A DNA stretch of 5,010 nt, from NCBI GenBank assembly GCA_028289805.1, contig JANQNI010000102.1:1-5010 (forward strand), given 5' to 3'. This document shows positions 1 to 4,670 of the stretch, one piece after another. Numbering within the stretch: position 1 is the stretch's first letter; each line of letters begins with the position of its first letter. The notes beneath the pieces were generated by a model, which made no database searches, was not told the DNA's origin, and saw only the letters and a list, made by a program, of their open reading frames with translations. The DNA is from Thermoplasmatota archaeon. GTDB taxonomy: Archaea; Thermoplasmatota; E2; JACPAO01; JAHFTW01. Made by a program: the position numbers and the translations under genes.

Positions 1-546
1 CTCCTGGGCCAGCAGGACGCCGCTGGCGACGTCGGGGCGGATGCCGGCGCCGGCCCAGGCGTCGGGGGTCGTGGCGCCGCCGTTGATGGCCTCGGTGGCC
101 TCGACGCGGTCGAGGGTGCAGCGGGCGGTGTCGAGGACCCAGCGGTCGCGGGTGGCCTCGTCGACCTCGTTGACGGCCTCGGGGCGGATGCTGACGAAGA
201 CGGTGCCGGGCTCGGGCTCGTAGGTGCGGGCCTTGCCGGTGACGGCGACGTAGCACGGCGGCTGGAGTTCGGTCAGCGCCTGGGCGGCCTCGGGCTGGTA
301 CTGGCCGGCGTAGACGACGAAGATGCCGGTGGGGTCGCTGATGCGGGCCCGGTAGACGTCGCCGGACTCGCCGACGCTCTCCACGTCGGTGCAGACACCG
401 ACGACGTGGACGCGGTTGACCTTGGCGCCGACGGGGCTGACGACGAAGCTGGGCTCGCGCTCCTCGGCGTTGCCCTTCAGCTCGATGCGGCTGGCGTTGA
501 ACTCCTCGGCGAAGAGGCGGTGGGCCGTCTCACGCTTGTAGGCCAT
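1..546 (-). CDS. rpap: RPA-associated protein, COG3390 family (3' end cut by window edge)
   Basis: This is the partner protein of archaeal RPA. In haloarchaea, members of this family form a complex with RPA and act with it in single-stranded DNA binding and repair. The window holds the first 182 residues and the C-terminus runs off the left edge. The N-terminus has the family look: a short helix (MAYKRETAHRLFAEEF), then an OB-fold-like domain with SPVGAKVNRVHVVGV (about residues 37-51), DPTGIFVVYAGQYQPEAA (about 70-87), VAVTGKARTYEPEPG (about 98-112) and VSIRPEAVNEVD (about 115-126). A helical tail with TRDRWVLDTA follows. The ATG shares its A with the RPA stop codon (TGATG). It is preceded six bases upstream by GGTGA, extended to GGGGGTGA, at 553-560, which fixes the start and implies coupled translation with rpa. 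The family call rests on remembered consensus; the RPA neighbour supports it strongly. Confidence 0.9.
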   Translation of the reverse strand, partial: MAYKRETAHRLFAEEFNASRIELKGNAEEREPSFVVSPVGAKVNRVHVVGVCTDVESVGESGDVYRARISDPTGIFVVYAGQYQPEAAQALTELQPPCYVAVTGKARTYEPEPGTVFVSIRPEAVNEVDEATRDRWVLDTARCTLDRVEATEAINGGATTPDAWAGAGIRPDVASGVLLAQE

Positions 547-1874
547 CAGGCGTCACCCCCGAGGCGGGCGAGGAGGTCCTTGGCGGGTTCCTCCAGGTCG
601 CCCTCGAAGGGGGTGAGGGTCTTGGCGATGAACATGGCGCCGAAGTCGTCCACGAGGACGTTGCCGCGGGCCTTGTAGACGCGGCCGGGGAGCTTCTGGC
701 GCAGTTCGTCCTGGATGACCTCGGGGCGGAAGGCGGCCTTGGCCTCGGCCTGGCACTGCTCCAGGGTCTTGCCCAGGAGTTGCTCGGTGAGTTCCCGGTT
801 GGCGATGAGGTTCATGGCGGCGGTGCCGTCGTCGAGGACGCCCTTGACGCGCAGGTCGGGGGTGGTCGTCTCGGTCTGGGTGGGGACGACGCGGTTGGTC
901 TCGGGGTCACGGAAGACGAGGCCGCTGCCGTCGCGGACCTCCAGGAGGGTGGCGACGACGCACACGTCGTTGGCGCCCTGCTCGGTCAGTTCGTGGAGGG
1001 CGACGGGGGGCGTGTCGGCCAGGGTGTCGGCGTCGGGCAGGTCGACCTGGGCGGGGGTGACGGTGGCGTCCTGGTCGAAGTTGAACTGCGGCGTGTTGCG
1101 GTAGGTGCGAACGTAGCCGCCCTCGATGGTGACGACGCTGTCGGCAACCAGGCCCAGGTCGGCCCAGGCGGTGAACTCGATCTTGCCGCTCTCGTCGGCC
1201 AGGGTGCCGCCGTAGATGGTCTTGGGCTGGCCCTGGACGGTGATGTCGCGGGAGGAGACGTCGAGGATGCGACCCGTGACGCGGACGTTGCGCAGGCCGG
1301 GGGCCAGTTCGGCGACGGCGGTGTCGCGGAACTCGGTGACGGTCTTGGGCAGGGCGTCGGGGTCCTTCTTCTCGACCTGGGTGCGGTCGCCGAAGTTGAT
1401 TTGCACCTCGCCGCGGAACTCCTTCGTGTAGGCGCCCTTGATCTCCAGAACATCGCCCTTCTCGACGCCCTCCAGGGGGCGCCAGGAGGTGTAGGGACGG
1501 GTGGCGGTCTCGTCGCCCAGCATCCCCCAGACGATCTCCTTGTCCTCGCCGCGGGCGTGGACGAGCTTGGTGTTGTAGGAGACGACGCGGGCCAGGAGGT
1601 TGACGTAGGGGGTGTTGCCGGGGGCGTCGGCGAGCGTGGTGCGGGGCTGCTCGGTGTCGCCGGAGCCGCCGGTGGCCTGGGGGGCGGTCCCGCCGGGCTG
1701 GTGGCCGTGGTGGCGCAGGATGGTGCGCGCGGCCTGGTCGGCGGGGACGCCGTAGTCGAGGTACTTCTGGAATTCGTCTCGGAGGTCGGCCTCGTCCAGC
1801 TCGGTGCCGATCTTGTCTTGGAGCGCCTGTTTGATGTGTTCGAAGTGGGGCGCTGCGTCGCTGTGCAGTTGCAT
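546..1874 (-). CDS. rpa: Replication protein A, single-stranded DNA-binding protein with three OB-folds
   Basis: This is the 442-residue archaeal RPA, which coats and protects single-stranded DNA in replication, recombination and repair. Residues about 8-57 form the helical N-terminal domain of archaeal RPAs (FEHIKQALQDKIG, then DLRDEFQKYLDYGVPADQAA). A Gly/Thr/Gln/Pro linker spans about 57-86. OB1 lies at about 88-165 (PYVNLLARVVSYN, WGMLGDETA, LEIKGAYTKEF). OB2 lies at about 194-270 (RNVRVTGRILDVSSRDI, YGGTLADESGKIEFTAW, IEGGYVRTYRNTPQFN). OB3 lies at about 300-425 (VCVVATLLEVRDGSGLVFR, DLRVKGVLDDGTAAM, YKARGNVLVDDFGAMFIAK). OB3 of relatives usually carries a Cys4 or Cys3His zinc knuckle after GSGL; here it reads RDPETNRVVPTQTETT with no cysteine. 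The ATG at 1874 is chosen because family similarity begins there; the frame stays open to 2234 but would run into the DUF4442 gene. The stop overlaps the next start by one base, so the two genes form an operon. Confidence 0.95.
   Translation of the reverse strand: MQLHSDAAPHFEHIKQALQDKIGTELDEADLRDEFQKYLDYGVPADQAARTILRHHGHQPGGTAPQATGGSGDTEQPRTTLADAPGNTPYVNLLARVVSYNTKLVHARGEDKEIVWGMLGDETATRPYTSWRPLEGVEKGDVLEIKGAYTKEFRGEVQINFGDRTQVEKKDPDALPKTVTEFRDTAVAELAPGLRNVRVTGRILDVSSRDITVQGQPKTIYGGTLADESGKIEFTAWADLGLVADSVVTIEGGYVRTYRNTPQFNFDQDATVTPAQVDLPDADTLADTPPVALHELTEQGANDVCVVATLLEVRDGSGLVFRDPETNRVVPTQTETTTPDLRVKGVLDDGTAAMNLIANRELTEQLLGKTLEQCQAEAKAAFRPEVIQDELRQKLPGRVYKARGNVLVDDFGAMFIAKTLTPFEGDLEEPAKDLLARLGGDA
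553..560 (-). promoter_or_regulatory. Ribosome binding site of the RPA-associated gene
   Basis: GGGGGTGA on the minus strand lies inside the last codons of rpa, six bases before the ATG at 546. It matches the GGAGGTGATC complement of the usual archaeal 16S rRNA 3' end. It supports the ATG that overlaps the rpa stop as the true start. Confidence 0.75.
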
Positions 1875-1990
1875 GGTCTCACGGGCGGCCGGGGCCGCAG
1901 GGGGTCCAATGCAGGGGTGCATTTGAGTCCGTGCGTGGACACCGTGGCGGGTGCCGCACGGGCCGCGTTGTGTGCCGGACGGTCGTTGGC
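1875..1990 (-). other. Intergenic region between the DUF4442 gene and rpa
   Basis: These 116 bases separate the DUF4442 stop codon from the rpa start and must hold the rpa promoter if rpa starts its own transcript. No gene, tRNA or U-rich terminator is visible. The only AT-rich element is TCAAAT (minus strand) at 1921-1926. Just before the rpa ATG, CGTGAGACC contains GTGA, a weak match to the GGTGA ribosome binding sites seen elsewhere in the window. Confidence 0.6.
1921..1926 (-). promoter_or_regulatory. Possible TATA-like element of rpa
   Basis: TCAAAT on the minus strand is the only AT-rich hexamer in an otherwise GC-rich spacer, about 50 bases upstream of the rpa ATG. With the usual 25-27 base distance from TATA box to start site, the transcript would begin near 1897 and carry a leader of about 23 bases. 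The sequence is a poor match to TTTAWA, so this is a guess from position and composition. Confidence 0.3.
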
Positions 1991-2476
1991 CTACGCTGCA
2001 CGGAAGTGGACGGTCTTGTCCACTTCTGCCACCACGTCGCCCGCCCGGTCGAGCCACTGGAGCGTGTAGTGCAGGTCGAACTTCGGCTCCGAGGCGAGCC
2101 GGCGGCGCACCTGCGCCACCTGCGCCTCGGGGATCTCGAACTCCAGGTGCAGGGTGCCGCGGCCGGGCTTGCGGAAGCGGACGGCGGCGGCCTTGTCCCA
2201 GACGACGGCGCCGGGGCCGAGGATGTGCATCCACGCCAGCATCAGGTGCGGGTCGGCGGCGCTGTAGAGGGTGCCGCCGAAGTGGGTGCCGACGTAGTTG
2301 CGGGTGCGGTGGTCCAGGGGCAGTTCGGCCTTCCAGTGGCGCCAGTCGTCGCTGATGTGGGTGACGCGGACGCCGGTGTTGCGGATGGGCGGGAAGAACC
2401 GCATGGCGCGGCGGAAGGCGCGGGGGGAGAGGTGGCGCAGGAGCCGGCTGGGGTTCAGCTTGGGGGCGCCGGCCAC
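1991..2476 (-). CDS. DUF4442 family protein, hotdog fold (thioesterase-like)
   Basis: This 161-residue protein belongs to DUF4442, whose members resemble PaaI/YiiD-type hotdog thioesterases. A reaction on an acyl-CoA or similar thioester is plausible but the substrate is unknown. Family landmarks are visible in order: PPIRNTGVRVTHISDDW (29-45), NYVGTHFGG (60-68) followed by DP (75-76), WDKAAAVRF (93-101), KPGRGT (103-108) and the final strand VVAEVDKTVHF (148-158). There is no signal peptide or membrane segment, so it is cytoplasmic. The start is taken as GTG at 2476, giving the reading TGA-C-GTG one base after the redoxin gene ends, which suggests coupled translation. An ATG at 2404 (MRFFPP) would give 137 residues and lies close to where some relatives begin, so the first 24 residues are less certain than the rest. 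Confidence 0.88.
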   Translation of the reverse strand: MAGAPKLNPSRLLRHLSPRAFRRAMRFFPPIRNTGVRVTHISDDWRHWKAELPLDHRTRNYVGTHFGGTLYSAADPHLMLAWMHILGPGAVVWDKAAAVRFRKPGRGTLHLEFEIPEAQVAQVRRRLASEPKFDLHYTLQWLDRAGDVVAEVDKTVHFRAA

Positions 2477-2477
2477 G

Positions 2478-3026
2478 TCACGCCTTCCACTTGATGTTGC
2501 ACCCCATGCTCGGCACCTGCTCCGGCATCGCCTCCCCGGCCACGACGGCGCGCACCGCCGCCCGCAGGTCCGAGCCCGAGACGGGAACGTCGTTGCCGGG
2601 CCGGCTCGCGTCGAACTGGCCGCGGTAGGCGAGCCGGTGCTCGGCGTCGAAGAGGAAGAAGTCGGGCGTGCAGGCGGCCGCGTACGCCCGCGCCACGTCC
2701 TGGGTCTCGTCGAAGAGGTACGGGAAAGTGTAGCCGCGTGCCGCGACCTCCTCGACCATCTTCTCGGGGGAGTCCTCGGGGTAGTTCTCGACGTCGTTGC
2801 TGTTGATGCCGACGACGGCGACGCCCTGAGCCTGGGCTTCCTGGGCGACGGTGCTCCATTGGTCGGCGACGTGCTTGACGTAGGGGCAGTGGTTGCAGAG
2901 GAAGGCCACGAGCAGGGGCTTGCCGTCGAAGTCGGAGCGGCGCACGGTGTTGTCGTCCGTGTCGGGCAGGGCGAAGTCGGGGGCGTGCGTGCCCAGCTCG
3001 ACCATGGTGGAGGGCGTCAGGACCAT
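2478..3026 (-). CDS. Peroxiredoxin-like / thioredoxin-family redoxin (AhpC/TSA type, PRX_like1)
   Basis: This 182-residue protein has the thioredoxin fold of the AhpC-TSA/redoxin superfamily and most resembles the PRX_like1 subgroup; a cytoplasmic thiol-disulfide or peroxide-reducing role is inferred. Visible landmarks are the N-terminal LTPSTM and GTHAPDFALPD (12-22), then the active-site region FLCNHCPYVKHV (42-53) with the pair C44 and C47. VAVVGINSND (69-78) precedes the variable helix. ACTPDFFLFD (118-127) contains the cis-proline P121, and the C-terminal signature is PSMGCNIKWK (172-181). The ATG at 3026 is preferred over the one at 3005 because LTPSTM is a typical family N-terminus and because a TATA-like element sits at the right distance upstream. 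No ribosome binding site precedes the ATG, as expected for a leaderless transcript. The DUF4442 gene follows after one base. The exact physiological substrate is not visible. Confidence 0.92.
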   Translation of the reverse strand: MVLTPSTMVELGTHAPDFALPDTDDNTVRRSDFDGKPLLVAFLCNHCPYVKHVADQWSTVAQEAQAQGVAVVGINSNDVENYPEDSPEKMVEEVAARGYTFPYLFDETQDVARAYAAACTPDFFLFDAEHRLAYRGQFDASRPGNDVPVSGSDLRAAVRAVVAGEAMPEQVPSMGCNIKWKA

Positions 3027-3049
3027 GGGGGGTGGAGTGGGGGGAGGGG

Positions 3050-3055
3050 TTTGAA
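3050..3055 (-). promoter_or_regulatory. TATA-like box for a leaderless transcript of the redoxin operon
   Basis: TTCAAA on the minus strand is centred 26-27 bases upstream of the A of the redoxin ATG at 3026. This is where an archaeal TATA box should be if transcription starts at or next to the start codon. GAAACCC just upstream could serve as the TFB recognition element. The bases between box and ATG are almost pure C, with no ribosome binding site. The whole promoter fits into the 34-base gap behind the secreted-protein gene. Confidence 0.55.
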
Positions 3056-3060
3056 GGGTT

Positions 3061-4542
3061 TCACCCGAGGCGGCACACGGTGTAGTGCAGGGTCAGGTTG
3101 GGGCTGACCTGCTCGTGCTGCCAGCCCTTGGTCCACTGGGCCTCGTTGAGGCAGTCGGCGGGGTCGACCCAGACGTCGTGGCGGCAGCGGTCGTCCATGC
3201 TCCACGTGAGGGTCTCGCCCTCGACGAAGGTGCCGGAGAGGCGGTCGCAGGGGCCGCCGGCGCTGGTGCTGGACGCGGTGCCGCCGGAGGGGCTGTCGCA
3301 CAGCGTGAAGGAGACGTGGACGTTGCCCCGGTCGTAGACGGTGACGGTGCGGCCACCGCCGCCCAGGCACAGGGTGCTGACGTGGAGGTGGGGGTCGGGC
3401 GTGCAGCCGTCGTCGAAGTAGAGGCCGGTACCGTACGTGACGCGCACGTCGGGCACGGGGCAGTCGCTGGCGCTGCGGGGGGCGCCGCCGCAGTCGCCCT
3501 GGCTCATCATCTGGGAGCAGGCGAAGTCGCGCAGGGCCTGGACGGGGTCCACGGGGGCGCCGGTGGTGCCGTGGACGCCGACGCAGCCCAGGCCGCCGAA
3601 GTAGACCGTGTAGGGACCAGCAGGGACCTCCGCGTAGTAGACGCCGTTGCAGGGCTTGGCGCGGTCGGCGCCTTGGGGCTCGGCGCTCTCGCAGCGGTAC
3701 TCGCGCACGACGACGGGGCCGGCGGTGAGGACGGGCTGGTAGGAGCCAGCCCAGACGCACTCGTAGGTGCGCGGGAGGTCGACGGTGACGGTTTGCGCGG
3801 AGACGGGCGCGCCGCGGGGGGCGCCGCAGTCGCGCTGGCCCACCATCCGGTCGCACGGGTCCTCCAGGAGGTCGGGGACGTCGGGTTCGCCGATGGCGTC
3901 GGTGACGCCGTCGACGCGGTCGTGGACGGTCTGGCCGGGGCCCTCGTGGTCCTGGGTGCTGGGGGGCGGACCGAAGGTGCAGCGGTGGACGTAGACGGCG
4001 GCGGGGCCGACGCGGGCGCGCTCCTCGTAGATGCCGCCGGTGAGGCACTCGAACGGCTTGACGTAGACGTCGCAGTCGCTCTGGACGGCGACGCGCTGCT
4101 CGCCGTTGTCGTAGCTCTTGGCGGGGCACGCGACGGCCGTGGCGGCGACCGCCCCGGAGGCGGGGACGTGGGGGGTGACGACGACGGTGCAGTCGCTGCG
4201 CAGGGCGATGCTGACGAAGGCGCCGTCGGCGTGGAACTGGCCGCAGCGGGGCGCGCTGGTGGCCAGGGCAGCGGGCTCCAGGCGCTGGCCGAGGCCGCCG
4301 TCGCAGACGAGGACACGGACGGTGTGGCCCGCCACGTCGCGCTCGACGTGGCCGCCCCAGCCGCCGACGCAGTAGGCGCCGTCCAGGACGCCGACCTCGG
4401 CGGTACAGTCTTCGCGCAGGGCGAGGGTGTGCATCCCGCCCACGTGGGTGGCGGGGCAGGCCGGTACGGGGTCGGCCTGGGCGGGCGTGGCGAGGGCGGC
4501 CAGCAGGAGGCTGGATGCCAGGAGGATGGTGGTGGGTCGCAT
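3061..4542 (-). CDS. Secreted cysteine-rich repeat protein, unknown family
   Basis: I do not recognise a named family. The protein has 493 residues. It begins with a clear Sec signal peptide: one Arg at position 2, a hydrophobic stretch ILLASSLLLAALA and an AQA site, giving cleavage after residue 23. No membrane anchor follows, so it should be released or held outside the membrane. It contains 26 cysteines at 29, 46, 58, 80, 100, 118, 139, 157, 166, 188, 230, 239, 262, 284, 298, 320, 342, 351, 361, 380, 392, 415, 432, 453, 464 and 490. Alternating hydrophobic strands and GP turns (AGPVVVREYRC, VGPAAVYVHRC) suggest disulfide-stabilised beta modules. Cys-free spacers lie at 189-229 (Pro/acidic) and 416-431 (Gly/Ser/Thr). 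The start at 4542 is set by the signal peptide and by AGGTGA seven bases upstream; the frame remains open to 4653 without sense. The small gene upstream is a relative. Confidence 0.88.
   Translation of the reverse strand: MRPTTILLASSLLLAALATPAQADPVPACPATHVGGMHTLALREDCTAEVGVLDGAYCVGGWGGHVERDVAGHTVRVLVCDGGLGQRLEPAALATSAPRCGQFHADGAFVSIALRSDCTVVVTPHVPASGAVAATAVACPAKSYDNGEQRVAVQSDCDVYVKPFECLTGGIYEERARVGPAAVYVHRCTFGPPPSTQDHEGPGQTVHDRVDGVTDAIGEPDVPDLLEDPCDRMVGQRDCGAPRGAPVSAQTVTVDLPRTYECVWAGSYQPVLTAGPVVVREYRCESAEPQGADRAKPCNGVYYAEVPAGPYTVYFGGLGCVGVHGTTGAPVDPVQALRDFACSQMMSQGDCGGAPRSASDCPVPDVRVTYGTGLYFDDGCTPDPHLHVSTLCLGGGGRTVTVYDRGNVHVSFTLCDSPSGGTASSTSAGGPCDRLSGTFVEGETLTWSMDDRCRHDVWVDPADCLNEAQWTKGWQHEQVSPNLTLHYTVCRLG
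3073..4458 (-). repeat. Degenerate protein-level repeats: four-cysteine modules
   Basis: Within the 493-residue protein a spacing of C-x(16-20)-C-x(8-11)-C-x(20-25)-C occurs four times: residues 29-80 (bases 4303-4458), 139-188 (3979-4128), 361-415 (3298-3462) and 432-490 (3073-3249). The second cysteine usually follows Asp directly or by one residue (EDC, SDC, DDGC, DDRC). The last cysteine ends a V-x-V-x-x-C-like strand. The middle of the protein holds incomplete or altered copies: 100-118-139, 239-262-284 and 298-320-342. Within it CDRMVGQRDCGAP (230-242) and CSQMMSQGDCGGAP (342-355) resemble each other. The copies are diverged and there is no obvious DNA-level repeat. Confidence 0.65.
4474..4542 (-). 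other. Sec-type signal peptide coding segment
   Basis: The first 23 residues of the 493-residue protein show a short basic start (MR), a hydrophobic core rich in Leu, Ala and Ser, and AQA before the predicted cut; the mature protein then begins DPVPAC. There is no twin arginine and no lipobox cysteine at +1, so export through Sec and cleavage by signal peptidase I are inferred. Confidence 0.85.
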
Positions 4543-4549
4543 GGTTGGT

Positions 4550-4555
4550 TCACCT
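4550..4555 (-). promoter_or_regulatory. Ribosome binding site of the secreted 493-residue protein gene
   Basis: AGGTGA on the minus strand lies seven bases before the ATG at 4542 and matches the archaeal anti-Shine-Dalgarno sequence. Together with the signal peptide it decides the start and argues against the in-frame ATG at 4653. Confidence 0.75.
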
Positions 4556-4565
4556 TCGGGTGGGT

Positions 4566-4580
4566 GCGCCGTGGCGGCGC
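4566..4580 (-). other. Short perfect inverted repeat in the leader of the secreted-protein gene
   Basis: GCGCCG and CGGCGC flank a three-base loop, giving a six-pair all-GC stem 24 bases upstream of the ATG and 10 bases upstream of the ribosome binding site. No U-run follows, so it is not a standard terminator. If transcribed it could affect translation of the gene. In DNA this GC-rich a stem of this size may also be chance. Confidence 0.35.
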
Positions 4581-4670
4581 GCCCCGTGGGTGCCAGGGGG
4601 CGCGGCGCTTGGCGGTTCGGGGGACGGAGCGGGGGGAGGATGAAACGGTCCACGGGGGTCGACCGTCGTG

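Larger units (their letters stand above)
4543..4670 (-). other. Spacer between the two secreted-protein genes
   Basis: These 128 bases contain the ribosome binding site and hairpin described separately, and no convincing gene. The only AT-richer spot is GTTTCA (minus strand, 4641-4646), about 100 bases from the ATG, which is too weak to call a promoter. No U-rich terminator follows the small gene, so read-through into the large gene is plausible. Confidence 0.5.

Noticed and set aside
1927..1940. Four-base inverted repeat GTCC...GGAC upstream of rpa as an operator or terminator
   Set aside because: The stem is too short, has no U-run and is expected by chance in this composition.
780..2069. 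Long open frame on the plus strand opposite rpa
   Set aside because: It translates to monotonous Gly/Val/Ala/Asp-rich sequence, as expected for the antisense of a GC-rich gene, and has no family resemblance.
1875..2234. Extension of the rpa frame upstream of 1874, including an ATG at 1922
   Set aside because: The extra residues are Arg/Pro/Gly-rich with no family similarity, and the longest form would overlap the well-supported DUF4442 gene by more than 200 bases.
4543..4653. Earlier ATG at 4653 for the secreted protein
   Set aside because: It would bury the signal peptide behind 37 Arg/Pro-rich residues; the ATG at 4542 has both a ribosome binding site and the signal peptide at its N-terminus.
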